A stretch of DNA of 7,010 nucleotides, taken from Caldithrix sp. (GTDB taxonomy: Bacteria; KSB1; UBA2214; DYKH01). The stretch spans positions 1-7,010 of the forward strand of contig DYKH01000236.1 in assembly GCA_020722685.1 (NCBI GenBank). The letters are read 5' to 3'. Position numbers and translations under genes: made by a program. Under the pieces are notes generated by a model. It saw only the letters and a list, made by a program, of their open reading frames with translations, made no database searches and was not told the DNA's origin. The number at the start of each line of letters is the position of its first letter. The first letter of the stretch is position 1. Below, one piece after another: positions 1-5,203 of the stretch.

Positions 1-238
1 TGGAGGATTCATCGTTGATCAAGGAGATGGCTTTGTAGAGATCGCTACCAACTGCATGCCAATCGGAAGATAGAGCAGTTGTATCTTTTTGTTTCTCATC
101 GCTCATGTCTGGGAAGCGAAGCATAGAAGAACCTAGGAAGCTGAAGGCTGAGGAATAACCTTTCAGAAAACCATATTTTTTAAGGTATTTCTGAACAAAC
201 GGAGCATCGTTCTTTGGTCTTTTCACTTTCACTATCAT
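1..238 (-). CDS. Partial small hypothetical protein, N-terminal 79 residues
   Basis: An open frame reads leftwards from ATG (complement of 236-238) to the window edge without a stop, giving 79 residues; the C-terminus lies outside the window. The start is supported by a GGAGG ribosome binding site 9 nt upstream. The N-terminus is basic (MIVKVKRPKNDAPF), followed by an aromatic, glycine- and serine-containing stretch (KYGFLKGYSSAFSFLG), an acidic and lysine-rich segment, and a likely amphipathic helix (SDWHAVGSDLYKAI). There is no signal peptide and no convincing membrane segment. I do not recognise the family. The codon choice looks more A/T-rich than in the ATPase gene next to it, which would fit a separate origin. 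It is transcribed in the same direction as the upstream ATPase, but about 180 nt separate them, so it probably has its own promoter. Confidence 0.7.
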   Translation of the reverse strand, partial: MIVKVKRPKNDAPFVQKYLKKYGFLKGYSSAFSFLGSSMLRFPDMSDEKQKDTTALSSDWHAVGSDLYKAISLINDESS

Positions 239-247
239 AAGATACTA

Positions 248-252
248 CCTCC
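248..252 (-). promoter_or_regulatory. Ribosome binding site of the left-edge partial gene
   Basis: The minus strand reads GGAGG here, 9 nt before the ATG at 238. This is a near-ideal Shine-Dalgarno sequence and is the main reason for accepting the short gene and its start. The leader further upstream (253-419) holds a TATAAA on the minus strand near 284-289 but no -35 at a normal distance, so I do not call a promoter. Confidence 0.7.
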
Positions 253-419
253 AAAGAAAGATTTCTAGATGATTACTCACTTTTTATACACCAATAAACA
301 TGCTCTATGCTTCAAAATTGGTGCGAAGAAGCGCACGACGACACAAAGATGCGGTGATGTTGTACCGGAGTGTCTTTCTTCTGACGATGAAGATCATCTT
401 TTCGGTTCGCCAACATATC

Positions 420-1790
420 TCATTTCCCTGCACGCTCTATTAAGTGTGCTTTTTCATGTAACATCCATTCATAGGCGGCTTGGACTAAGATCCCTTCTGG
501 GATTGCTGGAAGAAGGCCGGGACGATTAAGGGTAAGAACAAGCCGAGTGGCTGTCGGATACTCGGATGAGGCTTCGATAAGGGAGCGAAATTCCCGTTCG
601 GCGGTTTCTTTATTTGTAAGATCGGTACAGACCTTGATCAGCTGCGTTTCGCCCGAAGGCATGCGCGCGATAAAGTCTACCTCTCGTCCTGATGCGGTAC
701 GGACATAATGAACATCGGCATGACGCCTCAGCAACTCGACAAGCACCATCGTCTCCAAGGCATGGCCGATATTGATTTTTTCGCTTCGACTGTAAAGCGC
801 CATAAGCCCGGAATCCACCGGATATGCCTTGCGAGGATTGACCATGCGTCGGCGCTCCGAATCGCTGTCCATCCAGACGGTACATACAAGAAAACAATCT
901 TCGAGATAGGAGAGAATCTGATGAACCGTATCCTTCGCCACCGCGAGCCCCTGCGATTTCAGCGCCGCGTGGAACTTTTCCACACTAAACGCCGAGCCTG
1001 CATTGCCCAGCAATTGACGTACCATCCACCGCAAGCTGACTACATTGGACAGGCCATGGCGCTCAATGACATCCCGCAGCATCGCCACATCGACATAGTC
1101 AGAGAGAATCGCGCGCCGTACAGCCTCGGGCTGCCCCTGCACTTCAGGAAAGCCTCCCGAGACAAGCCATTCCCTGAAATCGGCTTCAAGTAAGGAGCGC
1201 TCGGGGCTGGAGAGAAAATCGGGTTGAGAAGGGATCGGATGGCCCGCATGGCTAAGATATTCCGAGAAACTAAAGGGATAGATTGGGACTTCCCAGGCCC
1301 TGCCACGCAGTGCCGTGGCTATTTCCCGCGAAAGCAAAGCGGCAGAGGAACCAGTGATTCTGATTTCTACATTTTCCGTATCCTGAAGACGCCTGAGAAA
1401 ACGTTCCCACCCCGGAACTACCTGGATTTCGTCAAAATGCCAGATAACCGTGATAGACCCTCGGTAGGCCGGAAAACGTCTGTAATATTCCTCAACCAGA
1501 AAGGCAAGATCCTCGCCTTGTATTCCGCCCAGGCGTTCATCCTCGAAGTTGATGAAAGGAAGCCGTTCGAGCGGTATGCCCTTGGCTAACGCTTCATGCC
1601 GCAGTTGGTGAAGAAAGGTGGTTTTTCCGCTACGGCGCATGCCTACAATCGCCGAGACCTTGCCTGGAAAAGACTCTGGTCCATAAAGCCTACGAGGCGT
1701 TGCAGGAGGAGGGAGAAACGCTATGCCATCGGCAAGCTTTTCTTCGAGGACGCGCGCAACATTTTCCCGCGAGGACGACATGGCTCTCAT
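420..1790 (-). CDS. AAA_14/DUF4143-type ATPase with C-terminal nuclease-like domain (ATPase 1)
   Basis: A 456-residue cytoplasmic P-loop protein. The Walker A motif is GMRRSGKTT (residues 50-58), Walker B is VIWHFDEIQ (115-123, with D120 and E121), and a sensor-like TGSSA follows at 146-150. Next come the subfamily hallmarks YPFSFSEYL (171-179), SGGFPE (211-216) and KAYPVDSGL (321-329), with a helical or winged-helix part around 255-305. The C-terminus has a restriction-endonuclease-like signature, GREVDF (368-373). Where relatives usually carry an acidic-x-lysine, this protein reads QLIKVC (383-388), so the nuclease site may be altered or inactive. Length is normal for the family. The role of these ATPases is not established; they are abundant in accessory regions. 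The start at 1790 has only a weak A/G-rich ribosome site; the second ATG at 1781 (residue 4) is an alternative. Transcription probably starts at the promoter near 1837-1863. TGA stop at 420-422. Confidence 0.93.
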   Translation of the reverse strand: MRAMSSSRENVARVLEEKLADGIAFLPPPATPRRLYGPESFPGKVSAIVGMRRSGKTTFLHQLRHEALAKGIPLERLPFINFEDERLGGIQGEDLAFLVEEYYRRFPAYRGSITVIWHFDEIQVVPGWERFLRRLQDTENVEIRITGSSAALLSREIATALRGRAWEVPIYPFSFSEYLSHAGHPIPSQPDFLSSPERSLLEADFREWLVSGGFPEVQGQPEAVRRAILSDYVDVAMLRDVIERHGLSNVVSLRWMVRQLLGNAGSAFSVEKFHAALKSQGLAVAKDTVHQILSYLEDCFLVCTVWMDSDSERRRMVNPRKAYPVDSGLMALYSRSEKINIGHALETMVLVELLRRHADVHYVRTASGREVDFIARMPSGETQLIKVCTDLTNKETAEREFRSLIEASSEYPTATRLVLTLNRPGLLPAIPEGILVQAAYEWMLHEKAHLIERAGK

Positions 1791-1836
1791 TCATCTTTTA
1801 AGTGACATGATCGGTTTTTCGCCTTTAAATAAGGAG

Positions 1837-1863
1837 AATATACCATATATTTATACTTATCAA
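1837..1863 (-). promoter_or_regulatory. Candidate sigma-70 promoter for ATPase 1
   Basis: On the minus strand, TTGATA (complement of 1858-1863) is followed after 15 nt by TATATT (complement of 1837-1842), inside a very A/T-rich patch upstream of the ATPase start. The spacer is short; moving the -35 two bases upstream to TTTTGA gives 17 nt. A leader of roughly 40 nt would result, unlike the two near-leaderless promoters around repeat C. Confidence 0.45.
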
Positions 1864-1872
1864 AAGGAGATT

Positions 1873-1923
1873 AAAGCGCTGTGTTGTTGTAGCCTGGTAG
1901 CGCTGCGCCTTAGCGCTTTTTTT
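1873..1923 (+). terminator. Terminator-like hairpin with T-run
   Basis: AGCGCT occurs at 1875-1880, 1899-1904 and 1912-1917, and the last copy runs into seven T's (1917-1923). Copies two and three can form a 6-bp stem with a 7-nt loop. Copies one and three can form an 8-bp stem (AAAGCGCT with AGCGCTTT). The shape is that of a rho-independent terminator read on the plus strand, yet no plus-strand gene precedes it. It may belong to a lost gene or insulate ATPase 1 from transcription arriving from the right. Confidence 0.45.
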
Positions 1924-1991
1924 GAGAAACCTGGCCCCTCCCCTTTCCCTTGGCCGCCGAAACAGGCTCATGGTCCAGGGAGGATATGTCG

Positions 1992-2036
1992 TTGAAGCGA
2001 AAAAAGATGGTCTGGCGACCGCTCTTTTCGCTTCAA
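1992..2036. repeat. Perfect 12-bp dyad with 21-nt loop
   Basis: TTGAAGCGAAAA (1992-2003) and TTTTCGCTTCAA (2025-2036) are exact reverse complements around a 21-nt loop. No coding frame explains the symmetry. It could be an RNA stem-loop or a binding site for a dimeric regulator. It lies 3 nt from a second perfect dyad. Confidence 0.7.
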
Positions 2037-2039
2037 ATG

Positions 2040-2062
2040 GAATGTTCATTTTCTGAACATTC
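2040..2062. promoter_or_regulatory. Perfect 9-bp dyad, operator-like
   Basis: GAATGTTCA (2040-2048) and TGAACATTC (2054-2062) are exact reverse complements separated by five bases. The size and spacing are typical of operators bound by helix-turn-helix dimers, as in many antitoxin promoters. A weak -10-like TATATA (2068-2073) with an ATGCAA/TTGCAT box at 2089-2094 lies just upstream when read on the minus strand, placing the dyad near a possible transcription start. No gene follows at a sensible distance, so the function is unknown. Confidence 0.5.
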
Positions 2063-2202
2063 GGAACTATATAGCAAGTATCGGCAGGATGCAAGCGCAA
2101 AACAAAAATTTTTCTGGCAAACGCGCATGGCCAGGGCGCTTGCCCGGTGCGTCTGCGCGCTGCGCGGAGGTAAGTTCGTGATTCGGAACGAGGGGAGAGA
2201 AA

Positions 2203-2345
2203 TACTGGACAGAATGAACGGGATAATTCTTTTTTTGGGGAAAGATAGGGTGAGGAGTTAGGTCTTTTGAAAAAGAAAAAATCCTGTTGATCCTGATAAT
2301 CCCGTAATCCGGTCAAATTCTTTAGCCGGTTGATCTTGTCAAAAA
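2203..2345 (+). repeat. Intergenic palindromic repeat, copy A
   Basis: First of four related copies, all in the same orientation. It has a degenerate left arm (GGACAGAATGAACGGGAT), a T-run followed by GGGGAAAGATAGGG, an A-rich AAAAGAAAAAATCC junction, a right arm beginning ATCCTGTTGATCCTG (2281-2295), and a tail whose ATCC-containing units start at 2307 and 2333, 26 nt apart. Its left arm is the most decayed of the four. It lies between the AbiEii-like pair and the gene-free stretch. Boundaries are approximate. Confidence 0.85.
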
Positions 2346-2441
2346 TTCATCATGCATACGGTTGTTGCATGCGCTTCTTTCATCAGCGGCTCTCCATCTC
2401 ATATGTCCAGCATTGAGCGTTATTTTAGGAACTATAGAGGC

Positions 2442-2471
2442 TCTTTCAAAAGTCTGAAGACTTTTGAAAGA
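2442..2471 (-). terminator. Perfect 13-bp hairpin directly after the AbiEii-like toxin gene
   Basis: TCTTTCAAAAGTC (2442-2454) and GACTTTTGAAAGA (2459-2471) are exact reverse complements with a 4-nt TGAA loop. On the minus strand the stem starts one base after the toxin stop codon (2473-2475). There is no U-tract downstream, so it is not a textbook rho-independent terminator. It may still protect the 3' end or end transcription with a factor. The sequence also resembles the tip of an insertion-sequence inverted repeat, but no transposase is nearby. Confidence 0.5.
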
Positions 2472-2472
2472 A

Positions 2473-3162
2473 CTACTTTGCAAGGCTGTTGGGACCTGCG
2501 TGAAGAATGTCGAGGGCTATGATGTTCAGCTTTCTGAAAAAATCATCGGGATCGGGGACGATACGCCATTTGATCGCGCTGAACATGTCGCGCGGAAATC
2601 CAGATATGATGTCTGCGATGGTCGCGGTATCAATTCCGGCTTCCTTCGCTTCTGCTTCCTGCAATACGATGTCCCAATCGAATCGGTATGAACATGCGAT
2701 CACATAGAGATCAGCGATGTCTTTGGGCTCTAAGCGGTACAGTGCGGTAATTTTGTTGGAAAGAATATTCCTGAGCGAATCGATGCGAGGATAGAGCGAA
2801 TGCGCGATGTATTCACCAAAATGCGGCGCGACATCGTTGACAAAGTCCAATCTCAGGTTTGTTCCTTCGTCCTGGACTACCGCCTGAGTATATGCTTCAT
2901 GGCGGATGATGCTTCCTTGTACGAACCGGTATCGTGAATGTTCAATCGCAAAAAGAGATGCTTCGACAATCTCGTTGAAATGCTTCACGGAATTCCCAAA
3001 AAGGTCGAGATCGTCCGAATATCGATGATGAAAATAGAACCTACTGAGCGCGGTACCACCGGTGAGAGAAAGTACGCTGCCGCAAACGGGCGCGAGCGCC
3101 CGGAGAATCCCATTCTGAAGGGGATACAGGCTCTCCTCGTAGAATTTTTCGTAGTCGCTCAT
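2473..3162 (-). CDS. AbiEii/AbiGii-type nucleotidyltransferase toxin (pair 1)
   Basis: A 229-residue protein of the DNA polymerase beta-like nucleotidyltransferase superfamily. The core motif is TGGTALSRFYFHHRYSDDLD (residues 34-53), with the GG pair at 35-36 and metal-binding acidic residues at D51 and D53; a third acidic residue is D106 in LRLDFVND. The family's conserved NKITALYRLEPKDIADLY follows (136-153), including K137, K147-D148 and D151. Characterised relatives (AbiEii, MenT toxins) stop growth, in some cases by adding nucleotides to tRNA; substrate here is unknown. The start at 3162 fits the family's usual N-terminus (FYEESLYPLQ) and has AAAGGAG upstream, 4 nt before the ATG. The upstream small gene overlaps it and is the likely antitoxin. 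All catalytic residues are present, so the toxin looks intact. TAG stop at 2473-2475. Confidence 0.9.
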   Translation of the reverse strand: MSDYEKFYEESLYPLQNGILRALAPVCGSVLSLTGGTALSRFYFHHRYSDDLDLFGNSVKHFNEIVEASLFAIEHSRYRFVQGSIIRHEAYTQAVVQDEGTNLRLDFVNDVAPHFGEYIAHSLYPRIDSLRNILSNKITALYRLEPKDIADLYVIACSYRFDWDIVLQEAEAKEAGIDTATIADIISGFPRDMFSAIKWRIVPDPDDFFRKLNIIALDILHAGPNSLAK

Positions 3163-3466
3163 AATGCTCCTTTAGCTCTTTAGGCCATAGGTGCGCGATA
3201 GTTTCGGTGGTAAGCAACGCAATCGCCTGCTCAGCCCCGATAATACCGACAATATTCTGCCACGGAAGCGCGCGGAGAAGCCTTTTATATATTGCAGACT
3301 TATTCAACCCCGCCGCACTCGCCTGTCTGTCCTCAAGCACATTAAGCAAAGTCTCTGGGTCGATATCGTAATCCCATGCGATTCCGGCGAGAAGTTCGAG
3401 TTTTCGCTCTTTGGTGAACATACGAGAAATATAGTGCCGCGTGGAATGGGAGTAAAGGTTCCGCAT
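3041..3466 (-). CDS. Small partner (putative antitoxin) of the AbiEii-like toxin, pair 1
   Basis: A 141-residue soluble protein. Recognisable parts are ELLAGIAWDYDIDP (24-37), NKSAIYKRLLRALPWQNIV (55-73) and AHLWPKELKEHYERLRKIL (91-109). This resembles the short DUF6922-like proteins I recall upstream of AbiEii-type toxins, but I cannot confirm the family. Position, size and the shared transcript make antitoxin the best guess. The frame overlaps the toxin start by 122 nt, so the last 40 or so residues (basic, low complexity: PGARARLRQR) are read out of frame from toxin codons. The start is uncertain: ATG 3466 has GAGG only 2 nt upstream, and ATG 3421 (residue 16) has no ribosome site. The open frame extends upstream to 3658, but that part is repeat B translated by chance and is excluded. 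Confidence 0.7.
   Translation of the reverse strand: MRNLYSHSTRHYISRMFTKERKLELLAGIAWDYDIDPETLLNVLEDRQASAAGLNKSAIYKRLLRALPWQNIVGIIGAEQAIALLTTETIAHLWPKELKEHYERLRKILRGEPVSPSEWDSPGARARLRQRTFSHRWYRAQ
3167..3173 (-). promoter_or_regulatory. Ribosome binding site of the pair-1 toxin
   Basis: AAAGGAG on the minus strand ends 4 nt before the toxin ATG at 3162. It lies inside the overlapping partner gene. It fixes the toxin start and implies independent or coupled initiation within the upstream frame. Confidence 0.6.
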
Positions 3467-3525
3467 TACCTCATCGAAATGTAAGGGATGAGCAGTAGTA
3501 GGACGCAAGAGTTTTGAATAAAACT

Positions 3526-3726
3526 TTGACAGGATAAACTGGATGGGACAAGGATGAACTGGATGAAGACTTTTTTTGGGAGAAGATAGGGGGAAAGGTT
3601 GGGTCTTCTGCAAAAGAAAAAATCCTGTTGATCCTGGAAAATCCTGGTATCCCGTCAAAGTCTTTATTTTGTATATCCCGTCTAAATCTTTATTTTGTTA
3701 ATCCGGTCGAGGGCTTTATCTGGTTG
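3526..3726 (+). repeat. Intergenic palindromic repeat, copy B (longest tail)
   Basis: The left arm contains GACAGGATAAACTGGAT and GGATGAACTGGATGAAG. Then follow a T7 run, GGGAGAAGATAGGGGG, and the A-rich junction. The right arm starts with ATCCTGTTGATCCTGG (3622-3637). GGATGAACTGGAT (3552-3564) can pair with ATCCTGTTGATCC (3622-3634) at 11 of 13 positions. The tail holds three 26-nt units starting at 3649, 3675 and 3701. The third unit runs into the ATPase 2 gene, so that gene's last codons and TAA stop (3716-3718) lie in repeat sequence. Confidence 0.9.
3649..3726 (+). repeat. Three tandem 26-nt units in the tail of repeat B
   Basis: Units begin ATCCCGTCAAAGTCTTTAT (3649), ATCCCGTCTAAATCTTTAT (3675) and ATCCGGTCGAGGGCTTTAT (3701). 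The first two differ at only a few positions and the third is more divergent. Copies A, C and D show the same 26-nt spacing between their last two ATCC boxes (2307/2333, 5115/5141, 6734/6760), so the unit is a structural part of the element and expanded in copy B. Confidence 0.8.
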
Positions 3727-4918
3727 ATTCTGCTAGGGGCGGGATTTTACAGAAGCGAGGGTCGTAGACTGTCCAATGTGCCATCGGAAGTGGTGAGGTT
3801 TCCATGATTGGAGCAGCCACGAAATTGTGGACCTCGCTGTTCGGTAACTGTTGCGCCACGTTGGCGAAAGAGAGGCGATCTGTTCGAAGGCGTTCGGTGT
3901 ATTTGGCCTCGATGAGCGCGATGCGGTTTGCATTGATAATATACACAAAATCAACTTCAGCGCCGGATACATCGCGATAAAAGAATAGATCGCTGCCAGG
4001 CCGCGCGAGGGATGATTTGATGAGTTCGTCGAAAACGAAATTTTCCCAAACTATGCCGAGGTATGGGCTTCTCTCAAGCTCAGCGAAAGTCGAAAAGCCC
4101 AGCAACGCGCACAGGAGTCCTGAGTCGGCAAAGTAGAGTTTGGGCGCTTTTATGAGTCGCTTTTCGCTATTCGAAGCCCAAGGGGGCAGGATATAGATAA
4201 TCCCCGATACCTCCAAGGCTGATACCCAGGTTTTGATGGTTACTGCCGAGACTCCAACCAACTTCGCCACATCGCTGTAGTTGATGAGCTGCCCTGCGCG
4301 ATTCGCCAGGATGCCCAGGAAACGTCGAAAATCAACAAGATGTCGGACTTGCACGATCGCGGTGAGATCGCGTTCGAGATATGTTCGGATGTAATCCTCA
4401 AACCAGGCCGCCCGGTCAATCTGTGTATTTTTCCACAATTCAGGATACCCTCCCCTGAGAGGGAGCTCGCGCAGTTCTTCTTCGCTAAAGTTCGCCTGTC
4501 TGAGTTCGGTTGCCGAGAGTGTTTCAAGGTGGAGGATCGAGATTCTTCCAGCAAGGCTCTCCGAGACGCCTTTCATGAGTTCAAATCTCTGGCTACCGGT
4601 TAGAAACCACTGGCCATTGACGTGGTGCTGATCGATGCGCTCCTTTATAGCCTGAAAGAGTACAGGGACGTGTTGTACTTCGTCGAATACGACTGGCCCA
4701 GGGTAGCGATCTAGAAAAGCCCGGGGAGATTCGGTTGCCGACTGAGTTAGGAGCAGATTATCGAAGGTGATGTACTCCACTTCGGGGAAGGTTTTCCGCA
4801 GAAGGGTTGTTTTGCCAGTCTGACGGGCGCCAGTGACGAGGATGCAGGGTCGTGTGGCTGCGCGCTGTCGGAGTTCCTGCGTCATGGTCCGTGCAATTAT
4901 TTTATTTAATGCGTTCAT
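3716..4918 (-). CDS. AAA_14/DUF4143 ATPase with intact nuclease-like motif (ATPase 2)
   Basis: A 400-residue cytoplasmic protein of normal family length. Walker A is GARQTGKTT (30-38), Walker B VVFDE (76-80) and the sensor region LTGSQ (106-110), followed by RGGYPE (155-160). A DNA-binding-like winged helix lies at about 211-245 (LINYSDVAKLVGVSAVTIKT). The C-terminal DUF4143 part has YFADSGLLCALLG (262-274), WENFVFDEL (291-299), SGAEVDF (318-324) and IEAK (336-339); together these give a complete PD-(D/E)xK-like set. It belongs to a different subtype from ATPase 1, with little similarity outside the motifs. The protein's role is unproven; relatives occur in accessory islands. The start at 4918 leaves the usual short lead before Walker A, has no ribosome site, and lies 9 nt after a strong -10 box, suggesting a near-leaderless message. 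The last residues (STR) and stop come from repeat B. Confidence 0.93.
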   Translation of the reverse strand: MNALNKIIARTMTQELRQRAATRPCILVTGARQTGKTTLLRKTFPEVEYITFDNLLLTQSATESPRAFLDRYPGPVVFDEVQHVPVLFQAIKERIDQHHVNGQWFLTGSQRFELMKGVSESLAGRISILHLETLSATELRQANFSEEELRELPLRGGYPELWKNTQIDRAAWFEDYIRTYLERDLTAIVQVRHLVDFRRFLGILANRAGQLINYSDVAKLVGVSAVTIKTWVSALEVSGIIYILPPWASNSEKRLIKAPKLYFADSGLLCALLGFSTFAELERSPYLGIVWENFVFDELIKSSLARPGSDLFFYRDVSGAEVDFVYIINANRIALIEAKYTERLRTDRLSFANVAQQLPNSEVHNFVAAPIMETSPLPMAHWTVYDPRFCKIPPLAESTR

Positions 4919-4927
4919 ACTTTCGAT

Positions 4928-4955
4928 AATATAAAGTGTAACTTTGGATTGTCAA
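4928..4955 (-). promoter_or_regulatory. Strong sigma-70 promoter of ATPase 2, near-leaderless
   Basis: On the minus strand a perfect TTGACA (complement of 4950-4955) and TATATT (complement of 4928-4933) are separated by 16 nt. Only 9 nt separate the -10 box from the ATG, so the transcript should start at or a few bases before the start codon. A small dyad, AAAGT-GTA-ACTTT (4933-4945), lies in the spacer and could be an operator. Confidence 0.75.
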
Positions 4956-4958
4956 CAG

Positions 4959-5155
4959 TTTAGACGGGATTAACAGGAGGAAGATTTTTGAAAGGATGGA
5001 CTGGATGGGACAGGATGAACAGGATGAAAACCTTTTTGTGGAAATAGAAGACAGGCAGAAGGGGTTGGGGCTTTTGTTAAAGAAAAGATCCTGTTGATCC
5101 TGGAAAATCCTGTTATCCGGTCTAAGTCTTTATCTTGTGTATCCCGTCAAATCTT
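4959..5155 (+). repeat. Intergenic palindromic repeat, copy C (best palindrome)
   Basis: Between the divergent ATPase 2 and AbiE promoters. The outer left part carries TAGACGGGATTAACAGG, the reverse complement of the tail type (ATCCCGTC, 5141-5148). The left arm CAGGATGAACAGGAT (5011-5025) pairs with ATCCTGTTGATCCTG (5088-5102) at 14 of 15 positions around a 62-nt asymmetric centre. The tail units start at 5115 and 5141. Orientation is the same as in A, B and D. The -35 boxes of both flanking promoters lie within about 15 nt of its ends, so each neighbouring gene keeps its own promoter. Confidence 0.9.
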
Positions 5156-5165
5156 GGAGTTTCCA

Positions 5166-5193
5166 TTTACAAAAATAGGCGTTTATGTATATT
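5166..5193 (+). promoter_or_regulatory. Sigma-70 promoter of the AbiEi/AbiEii operon, near-leaderless
   Basis: TTTACA (5166-5171) and TATATT (5188-5193) are 16 nt apart. The ATG of the antitoxin lies 10 nt after the -10 box and no ribosome site precedes it, so the message probably starts almost at the start codon. The 10-mer TATATTATCG (5188-5197) is shared exactly with the ATPase 2 promoter (complement of 4924-4933). AbiEi antitoxins are known to repress their own promoters; I see no long dyad here to name as the operator. Confidence 0.7.
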
Positions 5194-5203
5194 ATCGTAA
5201 TTG

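Larger units (their letters stand above)
1791..2202. other. Gene-free stretch with promoter, hairpin and dyads
   Basis: I find no convincing gene here. Minus-strand frames run through it, for example from an ATG overlapping the dyad at 2054-2062 to a TAA near 1825, but they lack a ribosome site and cross the terminator-like hairpin, so I treat them as chance. Visible content: the ATPase 1 promoter candidate (1837-1863), three copies of AGCGCT ending in a T-run (1875-1923), a C-rich tract (about 1930-1960), two adjacent perfect dyads (1992-2062), and a G/C-rich stretch with small self-complementary pieces (about 2125-2170). It may be the regulatory remains of a lost module. Confidence 0.5.

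Noticed and set aside
321..336. Small GTGCG/CGCAC hairpin
   Set aside because: Only 5 bp with no T-run or positional logic; expected by chance.
269..529. 86-residue plus-strand frame
   Set aside because: Half of it is antisense to the 3' end of ATPase 1, it lacks a ribosome site and has no family-like motifs.
708..1589. Plus-strand frames antisense to ATPase 1
   Set aside because: The minus frame has clear ATPase motifs throughout, so these are shadows.
1825..2316. 163-residue minus-strand frame across the gene-free stretch
   Set aside because: It starts in repeat A, crosses the dyads and the terminator-like hairpin, has no ribosome site and no recognisable domain.
3467..3658. N-terminal extension of the pair-1 partner protein to an ATG at 3658
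   Set aside because: The extension is repeat B read in frame. Similar peptide strings arise from copies A and D on the same strand, so it is translated repeat, not protein.
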